Shown here piece by piece: positions 1 to 6,367 of a stretch of DNA of 14,265 nucleotides. This stretch comes from Actinomycetota bacterium. GTDB taxonomy: Bacteria; Actinomycetota; Actinomycetes; Nanopelagicales; Nanopelagicaceae. Each line of letters begins with the position of its first letter. Within the stretch, counting starts at the first letter, position 1. Where the stretch lies: contig WLNM01000018.1 of NCBI GenBank assembly GCA_009699825.1, forward strand, positions 1 through 14,265, read 5' to 3'. The notes beneath the pieces are model-generated. The model had not been told where the DNA came from and did no database searches. It saw only the letters and a list, made by a program, of their open reading frames with translations. The translations under genes and the position numbers were made by a program.

Positions 1-66
1 CACTGCAAGCGCAGTCGTCGCTACAACAGAGATCCAGCGGCGTGTAGTCAGATTCATTGCTGACAT
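1..66 (-). CDS. Secreted protein, N-terminus only (probable ABC substrate-binding protein), cut by window edge
   Basis: The first 22 codons of a gene that continues beyond position 1. The ATG at 66-64 is preceded by a strong ribosome binding site, AGGAGG, five bases upstream. The peptide begins MSAMNLTTRRWISVVATTAL, which has a short polar start, a pair of arginines and then a hydrophobic run: the shape of an export signal. The TRRW stretch is reminiscent of a twin-arginine motif but lacks the usual Phe-Leu-Lys that follows, so Sec export is equally possible. It follows a DppC-like permease by 89 bases on the same strand, so a substrate-binding protein of a second importer is the natural guess. 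The family itself cannot be seen in so short a piece. Another in-frame ATG at codon 4 is possible but more distant from the binding site. Confidence 0.6.
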   Translation of the reverse strand, partial: MSAMNLTTRRWISVVATTALAV

Positions 67-71
67 GCATT

Positions 72-77
72 CCTCCT
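72..77 (-). promoter_or_regulatory. Strong ribosome binding site AGGAGG for the truncated secreted protein
   Basis: A perfect AGGAGG on the minus strand lies five bases before the ATG at 66. It fixes that start over the ATG at 70, which would be only one base away, and shows that the edge fragment is a real translated gene. Confidence 0.7.
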
Positions 78-91
78 CTTGCTTAATTGTG

Positions 92-115
92 CCAATCGCG
101 CGGCAGCGTAATTGG
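92..115. repeat. Imperfect inverted repeat CCAAT...ATTGG
   Basis: Arms CCAAT/ATTGG continue inward, after one mismatch and one G-T pair, into CGC/GCG around a GGCA loop. This gives a possible hairpin of about ten pairs just before the ribosome binding site of the secreted protein. It has no U-tract behind it on the minus strand, so it is not a clear terminator. It could be an operator or a leader stem; chance is also possible. Confidence 0.35.
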
Positions 116-122
116 TTTGAAC

Positions 123-148
123 TTTTCATTGACGGTTATCAATGAAAA
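123..148. repeat. Perfect 10-bp inverted repeat between permease and secreted-protein gene
   Basis: TTTTCATTGA and its exact complement TCAATGAAAA surround a six-base spacer. The repeat begins eight bases after the TAG of the DppC-like permease. On the minus strand the U-rich arm comes first and the A-rich arm second, so it is not a standard terminator. Likely roles are a stem that protects or attenuates the upstream message, or a dimeric regulator site for the following gene. The perfect arms are seen directly; the role is inferred. Confidence 0.55.
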
Positions 149-155
149 AATTTTG

Positions 156-1130
156 CTACTCTGCCTTGGTATCTAACGCGTCGCGCACGGCATCACCGAG
201 TAAATTTAAGGCAAGCACGATTATAATCAGCACCCCACTTGGAATAAATAGGTATGAAGGGTCAGCCTTCCAATACTTAATTCCATCAGCCAAAACAAGC
301 CCGAAAGTTGAGGCAGGTGGTTGGATTCCAACCCCAAGAAAAGAAAATATGGCCTCTGCGGCTAAGTAGCCTGGTAGTGAAAGTGAGAGAAAAACGATGG
401 CCGTTGGCCACAAATTTGGCAACATCTCTTTTGTGATAATTCTCCAATTTGATGCACCTTGAGCTTGTGCGGCCATAATAAAATCACGTTCGCGAAGACT
501 CATGGATTGCGCACGAATCAAACGTGCAAAACCTGGCCACCCAAAAAATACAAAGAAAATAATGAGAACAAGCAGTCGAGCGTTGTTATCTCGTGCAATT
601 CCTGAACTCTCAACGCGATCAACCATTGGATAACTCAATGCAATAATCATAAAAAATGAAGGGAAAGCAAAGAGTAAATCTGTGTAGCGACCAATTAGTG
701 CGTCCACACGACCTCTAAAATATCCAGCGGTAATACCAACAATCATTCCGATACCAATTGAGGCAACAGAAGTAATTAGTGCGACTGTAAATGAAATTCG
801 TGAACCATAAAGGAGCATTGAGAAAACATCACGCCCTGCGCCAGGCTCTAAGCCCAAAGGATGTTGCCAGGAAATTCCACCATACCCACCGGTAGGAAGC
901 GCAAACTCATCTAATTTATCGAGATAAAGTTCTGTAGGACTCAAACCCCATATGCGCGTTATTAAAGGCGCAGCAAAAGCAATAAAGATGAAAAAGAGAC
1001 TGACATAGAGTGAAATCAAACCGATTTTATTTCGCTTAAAGCGTGCAAGTGCAATTTGCTTGGGTGTACGCAAAGCGACGGCATCAGTACCCGTTTGCTC
1101 AGCTTCGTTTTTTTGGGCGCTAGATAACAT
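156..1130 (-). CDS. DppC/OppC-type peptide ABC transporter permease (second transporter)
   Basis: An inner-membrane permease subunit of a dipeptide/oligopeptide/nickel-type ABC importer, pairing with a DppB-type subunit and two ATPases that are not next to it here. The N-terminus (ALARFKRNKIGLISLY) is an OppC_N-type first helix followed by a periplasmic loop. The later helices belong to the BPD_transp_1 fold, with the ATPase-coupling EAA loop at AAQAQGASNWRIITKEMLPN and the typical end LNLLGDAVRDALD. I chose the ATG at 1130, giving 324 residues, because AGGA lies eight bases upstream. A longer reading from a TTG at 1217 adds an unconvincing 29-residue tail. It differs clearly in sequence from the DppC at 9380-8445, so it serves a different importer, probably with the truncated secreted protein at 66-1. 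Family certain, substrate unknown. Confidence 0.9.
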   Translation of the reverse strand: MLSSAQKNEAEQTGTDAVALRTPKQIALARFKRNKIGLISLYVSLFFIFIAFAAPLITRIWGLSPTELYLDKLDEFALPTGGYGGISWQHPLGLEPGAGRDVFSMLLYGSRISFTVALITSVASIGIGMIVGITAGYFRGRVDALIGRYTDLLFAFPSFFMIIALSYPMVDRVESSGIARDNNARLLVLIIFFVFFGWPGFARLIRAQSMSLRERDFIMAAQAQGASNWRIITKEMLPNLWPTAIVFLSLSLPGYLAAEAIFSFLGVGIQPPASTFGLVLADGIKYWKADPSYLFIPSGVLIIIVLALNLLGDAVRDALDTKAE

Positions 1131-1279
1131 TTGCCAAATCCTACAACTACCCCTTAGTTTTAAAAAGCCCTCAAAATGAGCGTAAGTTGCCTCTTCGGAT
1201 GGGAAAATAGGTAACAAATATTAATTTCACCCCTTGAATCAAATGTTTCCTCAAATCCTCAATCAGAACTTAATGATGA
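1131..1279. other. 149-base intergenic region between VOC gene and second permease
   Basis: The largest noncoding gap in the window. On the minus strand it holds a short palindrome TTGATTCAA and a weak stem (CTCA/TGAG) followed by GGCTTTTT that might partly terminate transcription from the VOC gene. A TAGGAT lies seven bases before the permease ATG; it could be a -10 element or simply contain the AGGA ribosome binding site. No convincing -35/-10 pair and no riboswitch core that I recognise. Confidence 0.3.
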
Positions 1280-1660
1280 TCACTCTGTCTTAGATTTCAA
1301 AATACAGAACTCATTACCTTCGGGATCTGACATCACTATCCACGTTGTGTCGGAATCTGTCGATTGTCCTATTTCAATTCTTTTAGCCCCAAGCTTTTCT
1401 AACCGTGCGACTTCTGCATCTTGATTATCGGGACGTAGATCTAAGTGCAGTCGATTTTTAATAATCTTTGAATCGGGAACTCTTAAAAAAAGAATGTCAG
1501 GAATCCCAATTGTCTTCAGTTCTCCAGCTTCGCGTTCAATCCACCAACCGATGTCATCACCATCTTCACCTAAAGTCCAACCAAGAACTTCTGCCCAAAA
1601 TTCTGCGAGTGCACGTGGATCGTGTGCGTCGACAGTGATGCATTGAATTCTTAAACTCAT
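1280..1660 (-). CDS. VOC superfamily (glyoxalase/bleomycin-resistance fold) protein
   Basis: A small cytoplasmic protein of 126 residues with the paired beta-alpha-beta-beta-beta layout of the vicinal oxygen chelate fold. The first half has the family opening ITVDAHDPRALAEFWAEVLGW; the second half has NRLHLDLRP, an LEKLGA helix and the closing strand MSDPEGNEFCIL. The His of HLDL and the Glu of GNEF are in the places where metal ligands sit in this superfamily. It most resembles the Glyoxalase_6-like subgroup, which contains many proteins with no known reaction, so no substrate is assigned. It appears to be its own transcription unit: a perfect TATAAT stands seven bases before the ATG and there is no Shine-Dalgarno, which suggests a leaderless message. 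Link to the neighbouring transporters is not evident. Confidence 0.85.
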   Translation of the reverse strand: MSLRIQCITVDAHDPRALAEFWAEVLGWTLGEDGDDIGWWIEREAGELKTIGIPDILFLRVPDSKIIKNRLHLDLRPDNQDAEVARLEKLGAKRIEIGQSTDSDTTWIVMSDPEGNEFCILKSKTE

Positions 1661-1667
1661 GTGCAGG

Positions 1668-1673
1668 ATTATA
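1668..1673 (-). promoter_or_regulatory. -10 element TATAAT for a leaderless VOC transcript
   Basis: A consensus TATAAT on the minus strand ends seven bases before the A of the ATG at 1660, so transcription would begin at or next to the start codon. No consensus -35 is visible 16-18 bases upstream. The absence of any AGG-type ribosome binding site supports leaderless translation. Confidence 0.55.
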
Positions 1674-1691
1674 GAAGAAAATACCTTCTAT
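1671..1691. repeat. 7-bp inverted repeat overlapping the TATAAT and the upstream stop codon
   Basis: ATAGAAG and CTTCTAT are exact complements around a seven-base spacer. The repeat covers the stop codon of the DUF1801-MORN gene and half of the -10 box of the VOC gene. It could be an operator that hides the promoter, or a small stem at the end of the upstream message; there is no U-tract behind it. Confidence 0.45.
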
Positions 1692-2263
1692 CCACCCGTG
1701 ATCAAGGTTTTCTTGTAAATCTTGCCCTTTGAATCATAAGTAATCCATGTTCCAACTTGTTCACCATTTTTGAAAGCACCCGATCGCATAATTACTCCAG
1801 TTTTGCGGAACCATTTCCAGTCGCCGTGGAGATTGCCGCCCTTATATTTTCCTTTGGCTTTCAAAACTCCATTTGTATAAAACTCAAGGTGCTCACCATT
1901 TTTCTTCGGATAAGAATCATTAATCTGTTGAATCTTTTCGGTAAGGATTTTATTAATCAGCGGCTTAGGAATGCGTTTTCCAACATCAAAATGAATCGAT
2001 CCTTTGGTTTGTTCATATTTCTCTAGATCTTTTTTAAGTCGAGAATTAAATGATCCACTATAAGGAAAAATGCTGTTGTGGGTTTTGTAACCATCGAAAC
2101 CAATTACCGGTACACCTTCAATCAAAAATGTAGGAATTCCGTACTTGATGACTTGCTCAGAAGTTGGAAGTTTGGATTCAATGAGATTGAGCAGTTCAAT
2201 AAGTATCTTTTTTTGCTCTGGATTGAACTTCTTGAGGTGCGCAGTTAATTCTGCCTTGGACAT
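1688..2263 (-). CDS. DUF1801 (YdhG-like) domain fused to C-terminal MORN/YwqK-type repeats
   Basis: A 191-residue cytoplasmic protein with two parts. Residues about 15-115 resemble the DUF1801/YdhG fold: an early helix ending in the ESKLPTSEQVIKYGIPTF stretch, then FDGYKTHNSIFPYSG and a late helix after KRIPKPLINKIL. This fold is small and of unknown biochemical function. Residues about 126-186 form two to three repeats of roughly 23 residues (FYTNGVLKAKGKYKGGNLHG, then WFRKTGVIMRSGAFKNGEQV), typical of the MORN-variant repeats annotated as YwqK-family antitoxin. No toxin gene is adjacent, so an antitoxin role is not supported. The gene has its own leaderless-type -10 element and is probably not part of the upstream operon. 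Domain recognition is by motif only, moderately sure for both halves. Confidence 0.7.
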   Translation of the reverse strand: MSKAELTAHLKKFNPEQKKILIELLNLIESKLPTSEQVIKYGIPTFLIEGVPVIGFDGYKTHNSIFPYSGSFNSRLKKDLEKYEQTKGSIHFDVGKRIPKPLINKILTEKIQQINDSYPKKNGEHLEFYTNGVLKAKGKYKGGNLHGDWKWFRKTGVIMRSGAFKNGEQVGTWITYDSKGKIYKKTLITGG

Positions 2264-2269
2264 AGGTAA

Positions 2270-2275
2270 ATTGTA
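2270..2275 (-). promoter_or_regulatory. -10 element TACAAT for a leaderless DUF1801-MORN transcript
   Basis: TACAAT on the minus strand is separated from the ATG at 2263 by six bases. There is no ribosome binding site in the 35-base gap after RidA, so a message starting at the ATG is likely. No good -35 is seen, as is common for TANNNT-type leaderless promoters in actinomycetes. Confidence 0.5.
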
Positions 2276-2298
2276 TTAAATGCAAAGAGATTTTTAGC

Positions 2299-2661
2299 CT
2301 AGCCCGGAGTATTTATATGTGCCCAAAGTTCAATCTCGACGAGTGCTTTTCTTGGCAATTCTAAAACGGCTACCGTCGTACGGACTGGTCTAGGATCTTC
2401 AAAAAATTTCAACCATAGTTCGTTGCAACTAGTTAGTTCATCAAGAGAAGTCAGATACATATTGGCTTTGAATACGTTTTTTCTAGTGAGTCCGGCTTCC
2501 ATCAAAATACCCTCTGCATTTCGAAGGGCTGCACTTAGTTGCTCTAAAACGCCACCTTCAACCAGTTTGGCGCCGTACTGATCAGGATCCAGACCTAAAG
2601 CGCCCGAAGTCACAACAAAATTGTCAATCTTTCTAAAAAGTGAATATGGACGTTCAGTCAT
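2299..2661 (-). CDS. RidA family (YjgF/YER057c/UK114) enamine/imine deaminase
   Basis: A soluble protein of 120 residues that by family would trimerise and hydrolyse reactive enamines or imines released by PLP enzymes, giving a 2-oxoacid and ammonia. The RidA signature is present at residues 89-111, DPRPVRTTVAVLELPR then VEIELWA. Arg94 matches the arginine that holds the substrate carboxylate in active RidA proteins, and Glu111 lies in the conserved closing strand. The N-terminus is slightly shorter than in classical members. The ATG at 2661 overlaps the last eight bases of the aminotransferase gene (ATGACTGA) and has no strong ribosome binding site, so its translation is probably coupled to that gene. 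The pairing fits its known chemistry, since the aminotransferase could release the imine it removes. Subfamily (RidA versus Rid1-7) is not resolved. Confidence 0.88.
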   Translation of the reverse strand: MTERPYSLFRKIDNFVVTSGALGLDPDQYGAKLVEGGVLEQLSAALRNAEGILMEAGLTRKNVFKANMYLTSLDELTSCNELWLKFFEDPRPVRTTVAVLELPRKALVEIELWAHINTPG

Positions 2662-3883
2662 TTTTAACCAACTTTTGAATGCGTGCGACTGAAGTTTTTA
2701 TCAATTCAAAATTTTGAGAGAAATTAATCCTGAAGTGTCCCCGGCCTGCGATTCCAGATTGGTAACCGGGGCTAACAAGAATGCCGGCCTTCTTTAAATC
2801 CTGAGTGAAAATAAAATCATTTTCATAGTTATTTCCATTTATTGAAGTGGTTTCCGACATGGATGGAAAAATATATGAACTTCCACCAGGCTTGAATATA
2901 GAAATTCCAGGAATTGTGGCGAGTCCTTGAACTAAATAATCTCTAATTTCTTGATGTTGCAAAATTCTCTCTTCAAGCCATCCATCTTCTTCCGCTAACC
3001 AATGAGTAAGCGCATGCTGGGCATAACCTGCTGTACGCAGCGAAGTCATTGAAAGAATACTTTCCATAGAATTAATTATTTGGCTTTGCGCTAAAGCAAC
3101 ACCCACTCGATAACCGCTCATAGATTCAGTTTTAGAGGGACCAAGAAGAGTAATGGTTTGATTCTTCATTCCTGGAAGTGAAGCTATGTTCGTGTAATCA
3201 CGTTTGTCATAAATTAATCGGCAGTAGAGTTGATCTGCAATCACAGAAATATCGTATTTTTTAGCCCAATTGGCTAATTTCTGGCAAACTTCTCGACTAT
3301 AGATTCCACCAGTTGGATTATTTGGGTTTGAGAAAACTAAAACACTTGCTCCTGATTTGTGCGCCGCTTCAAGTTCTTGTTCGTCAATCTCAATGTATCC
3401 ATCGGAATTTATTTTTGCTGGGATACGAATTGATTGCCCGCCAAGATAGGAAACTATCCGTTCATTCATAAAATATTCAACCGATGGAAACGCGACAATT
3501 GTTCCTGGTCCAACGAAGGCAGACAGAGCGCTAAATAATGCACCTTGAGAGCCTGGAGTAATTATTAACTCACTCATCGGATCAACTTCGACTGACAATA
3601 ATTTAGAAATTCGTGGGGCAATTAATTCTCTTACAGTTGAACTTCCACGATATGCCGAATATGCCTCGGTATTGTCTTTGACCGCTTTTGTAAAATCCTT
3701 AAAGGCAGAATCTGGCGGAACAAATGCCCTCGTATCTCCATGAGTTAAATCAATCTGATCAGCATGTTTTGGAGTTGCTGCAATTGCGCGATCCATTTCG
3801 AAGACACTTTGTCCGTACAGCGAACGATAATTTTCTAACCAGGCACGACCAATAGCTAATGGCTTTACATATTCGTAGCTCAA
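2654..3883 (-). CDS. PLP-dependent aminotransferase, class I/II fold
   Basis: A cytoplasmic fold-type I PLP enzyme of 409 residues, in the usual size range. Landmarks are in order: YRG near 78-80, SNPNNPTGG at 185-193 (the asparagine that contacts the PLP ring), VIADQLY at 214-220 (Asp217 pairs with the pyridine nitrogen; Tyr220), the Schiff-base lysine Lys251 in PSKTESMSGYRVG, and Arg385 in GHFRINFSQ for the substrate carboxylate. The start is TTG at 3883, supported by AGAGGA four bases upstream and a TTGA overlap with the GntR stop. Reaction: amino-group transfer from an amino acid to a 2-oxoacid; the substrate cannot be told from sequence. It is followed by an overlapping RidA and preceded by the regulator, so it is probably the key nitrogen-removing step of the operon. 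A lyase reaction, as in some members of this fold, is a less likely alternative. Confidence 0.92.
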   Translation of the reverse strand: MSYEYVKPLAIGRAWLENYRSLYGQSVFEMDRAIAATPKHADQIDLTHGDTRAFVPPDSAFKDFTKAVKDNTEAYSAYRGSSTVRELIAPRISKLLSVEVDPMSELIITPGSQGALFSALSAFVGPGTIVAFPSVEYFMNERIVSYLGGQSIRIPAKINSDGYIEIDEQELEAAHKSGASVLVFSNPNNPTGGIYSREVCQKLANWAKKYDISVIADQLYCRLIYDKRDYTNIASLPGMKNQTITLLGPSKTESMSGYRVGVALAQSQIINSMESILSMTSLRTAGYAQHALTHWLAEEDGWLEERILQHQEIRDYLVQGLATIPGISIFKPGGSSYIFPSMSETTSINGNNYENDFIFTQDLKKAGILVSPGYQSGIAGRGHFRINFSQNFELIKTSVARIQKLVKND

Positions 3884-4590
3884 TTGGTCCTCTTTCTAGT
3901 GCTTTTTGACTTTAACGTTGTTGATTTTAAGGAATCTGTGTGTGCAATAACGGCATCACCAACTGGTATGTAGTGATCTTTTAGTGCTTCACGAATTGCG
4001 CCTGGATTTTTTCCTTTTAGGATATGAAGTAAGTCTTTATGTCTTGAAACTACTTCCTTTAATTCAATCTTCTGCGAATCAAGAGATGAACGCATCAAAC
4101 TTCCCATTTGACCGTCAAGAGTATGCCAAAGCTGTTGAATTCTCTCTCGTCCTCCGAGGTTCACGATGAGACTGTGAAATTCCGTGTCTAGGTAAACAAG
4201 AGATGCAAGATCTTGATTCTTCGCCGCCACTGTCATCTTTTTAATTATGGTTTCAAATTCGAAAATAAGTTCAGGTGAAAGTTCAATTTTTTTCTCTTCG
4301 AGAACGCTTGATTCTAAAAAATAACGAGCAAAACATGCTTCCGCTATTGCAGTTTTACTCATTCGCGTTACATGAGCCCCACGCCTGACTGAAATTTCTA
4401 CTAGTCCCTGGGAACGTAATTCCGATAAGGCCGATCGCAAGGTGGTGCGGCTGATTCCATACTCTGCCGCTAATTTTGCTTCTAATAGTCTCTCGCCCGC
4501 AACAAAATCATTATTTAAAATTCTTTTGCGCAATTCATTCTGAACTGCCTGGGGCAAGGAAATATGTTGAATGGTATGTTTTTTAGTCAT
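3880..4590 (-). CDS. GntR family transcriptional regulator, FCD subfamily
   Basis: A DNA-binding regulator of 236 residues. Residues about 12-78 form the GntR winged helix: LPQAVQNELRKRILNNDFVAG, then LLEAKLAAEYGISRTTLRSA as the recognition region and a wing with SVRRGAHV. The C-terminal domain from about 85 to 215 is all-helical FCD type. It carries Asp135, His139, His184 and His206, spaced as in members that hold a metal ion beside the effector, often an organic acid. A basic tail (KSKSTRKRTN) follows. The gene sits inside the operon it probably controls, one base after the second DUF4438 gene, and its TGA overlaps the aminotransferase start. Its target may be the promoter at 13106-13078; this is inferred from context, not shown. 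Confidence 0.9.
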   Translation of the reverse strand: MTKKHTIQHISLPQAVQNELRKRILNNDFVAGERLLEAKLAAEYGISRTTLRSALSELRSQGLVEISVRRGAHVTRMSKTAIAEACFARYFLESSVLEEKKIELSPELIFEFETIIKKMTVAAKNQDLASLVYLDTEFHSLIVNLGGRERIQQLWHTLDGQMGSLMRSSLDSQKIELKEVVSRHKDLLHILKGKNPGAIREALKDHYIPVGDAVIAHTDSLKSTTLKSKSTRKRTN

Positions 4591-4591
4591 G

Positions 4592-5458
4592 TTAAATCAT
4601 TTTACCTGCAAGTGTCAGTAATTTTTCTTCGGTCAATCCAATATGGTTCACCGGTTGAATATCGAAATCATATTCAGACTCTGGGCCAGAGAGAAAAATC
4701 GTCACACCTGGGCCATGGCCTGGTTGAGGACTCGACCCATGAACAATAACTCCGACACTTACCCAACCCTTGCGATAGCCAGCATTAAACCTACTATCTA
4801 AATTTGTGATTGCCACGAAATCTCCAATTTTTATATCACTTACGTCGGCTGGAGTTTGGGAAAGTTGAAGGTCGAGATCCCAAAGTGGCATTGGTCTCCC
4901 AATTCCATTTCCAACTAACTTGCTTTCTAAAGTCGTTCGAACTGGTATTCGGAATTTTCCATCACTTTTATTCTTATAGTTTAAATCACTAAAAAGCGCG
5001 CTAGAAATATTGAAGATACTGCTCTCCATTGCAGGATCCTCGAGACCTTGGCCTTCAGTTTCGATAGATATTTGATCATCTGGTTTTATCAATTTTAAAA
5101 TTTCAGGAGTAAAAATAACTAGAACTCTGCTTCCTTCTCCGCGTTTTCCAAGCACAGCACCGAAAGCCCCTGCAGCCGCACCTGTTCTAATGTGCGCCCG
5201 ATTGCCAATACACGATTGTGCAACAAGCGCATGAGCCGCATCAGGATTTGGATGAGAGAGTGAAACACCTGGCGCTGGATGGTCTGCATCGAGTGCAAAA
5301 ACGCTATCTCCTACTCGATAATTTAAAACAATACCTCCGTCACCCGTTGGTACGTACGCCTCACCATCTCTATCAATTCTAAATGGATCACTTGACGACT
5401 CTGAATGTGATACAAAACCAAGTGAATTTACTTTTACGGTTGTTCGTTGATTTGTCAT
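4592..5458 (-). CDS. DUF4438-type protein, second of a tandem pair
   Basis: A 288-residue protein that I assign by motif to DUF4438, a family of unknown function with a member of known structure in Thermotoga. Landmarks are PTGDGGIVLNYRVGD near 37-51, DHPAPGVS near 59-66, CIGN near 83-86, an IETEGQGL stretch, and GYRKGWVSVGVI followed by a PGHGPG turn near the C-terminus. No signal peptide or membrane segment is visible, so it is cytoplasmic. It is clearly a paralogue of the gene just upstream but has replaced that gene's DHVEPG with DHPAPG and its GKRG-containing loop with a longer Ala/Gly-rich one. The ATG at 5458 is preferred because GAAGG lies seven bases upstream; a GTG at 5461 directly before it is possible. 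Function unknown; the glycine- and histidine-rich conserved turns suggest an enzyme or ligand-binding protein. Confidence 0.75.
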   Translation of the reverse strand: MTNQRTTVKVNSLGFVSHSESSSDPFRIDRDGEAYVPTGDGGIVLNYRVGDSVFALDADHPAPGVSLSHPNPDAAHALVAQSCIGNRAHIRTGAAAGAFGAVLGKRGEGSRVLVIFTPEILKLIKPDDQISIETEGQGLEDPAMESSIFNISSALFSDLNYKNKSDGKFRIPVRTTLESKLVGNGIGRPMPLWDLDLQLSQTPADVSDIKIGDFVAITNLDSRFNAGYRKGWVSVGVIVHGSSPQPGHGPGVTIFLSGPESEYDFDIQPVNHIGLTEEKLLTLAGKMI

Positions 5459-5460
5459 CA

Positions 5461-6330
5461 CTATGCCTTCAGTAGTTTCGTTAAAAATTGAATATTAGAT
5501 TTTTCATCCAGAATTAAGTTAAATGCACTGGCAGGTCCACTCATAATTGTTGAAGGTCCCGGACCGTGCCCAAATAAGGAAGCACTGCCGGTTGATATGA
5601 CTCCGATTGAAATCCAACCTTCACGATACCCACGACCAAAGCTGTGGTCTTGATCGATCATGGCAATAACATCACCAATTCTTAAATCTTCTAATCCAAG
5701 TGAAAAACTTGAATCTAATTCAGGATACGTTCCCATTAAGTCCGTATTGGCATAATCTGAAACCATTCCAGATCCTGCACCAATTGCTTCAGGTGGAATC
5801 AATCTGGCCACATGAATGTCCAGAGTTCCGTCAACATTGGTCCCACCTGCAAGTCCATCTAGAAGGCTAGGAGATAAGTTTTTTACATGAATACTTTCGT
5901 GATCAAGTAATTTTAGCCCTTGGCCAACGGCTTCTATGCTGACTTTGTCTCCGGTAGTTACTTCGCGCATATCAGATTCCAACATATCAACGAGTACATA
6001 AGCATGTTGACCAATCGCAAATCCGCGCTTACCAGTTGCTGGACCAGAAGTTACGGTAACGATGTTTCCGATACATGTTAAAAATTGCAGTGCATAGTTA
6101 ACTGATTCCTTTGCACTACGTACGGAAAGTCCCGGCTCAACATGGTCGCCAATGAGATTTGTCGCGATATCACCACAATGTACGCCCAGAGTCACACCAC
6201 CCATACCGGGCAAAAAGAAAGCTTGACCATTGGCATCGACGCGAAATGCATTTCGATCTGCTAACGGCGGCCAAACTTCACCTGTCACAACCTGCGTAAC
6301 AAGCCTAGAAGCATTAGTCAAGACTTTCAT
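5461..6330 (-). CDS. DUF4438-type protein, first of a tandem pair
   Basis: A 289-residue cytoplasmic protein and paralogue of the next gene. Shared landmarks are FRVDANGQAF, LPGMGGVTLGVHCGD, GDHVEPGLSVRS, FLTCIGN, SGPATGKRGFAIGQH, KVSIEAVGQGL, LRIGDVIAMID, GYREGWISIGVI and FGHGPG. The DHVEPG, CIGN and GHGPG segments match what I recall of DUF4438, and this copy looks closer to the family pattern than its neighbour. I prefer the ATG at 6330, which has GGAG eight bases upstream; an in-frame GTG at 6339 overlaps that binding site. Its TAG at 5463-5461 lies two bases before the next ATG, so the two proteins are almost certainly made together and may form a heteromer. It comes 37 bases after a Gfo/Idh oxidoreductase, which suggests action on the same substrate. 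Reaction unknown. Confidence 0.78.
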   Translation of the reverse strand: MKVLTNASRLVTQVVTGEVWPPLADRNAFRVDANGQAFFLPGMGGVTLGVHCGDIATNLIGDHVEPGLSVRSAKESVNYALQFLTCIGNIVTVTSGPATGKRGFAIGQHAYVLVDMLESDMREVTTGDKVSIEAVGQGLKLLDHESIHVKNLSPSLLDGLAGGTNVDGTLDIHVARLIPPEAIGAGSGMVSDYANTDLMGTYPELDSSFSLGLEDLRIGDVIAMIDQDHSFGRGYREGWISIGVISTGSASLFGHGPGPSTIMSGPASAFNLILDEKSNIQFLTKLLKA

Positions 6331-6367
6331 TTCGTTCACTCCAACTTTCTCTTGTGAGATAAAAGGA

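Noticed and set aside
1131..1217. N-terminal extension of the second permease from a TTG at 1217
   Set aside because: No ribosome binding site at the TTG, no family match in the added residues, and a better ATG with AGGA at 1130.
1131..1279. Possible riboswitch in the leader of the second permease
   Set aside because: No known aptamer core was recognised and the stems are short; a covariance search would be needed to change this.
2385..2394. CTGGTCTAGG, the same ten bases as at 13088-13097 in the operon promoter
   Set aside because: Considered as a second operator, but it falls in the RidA coding region under a conserved active-site segment and is most simply a coincidence.
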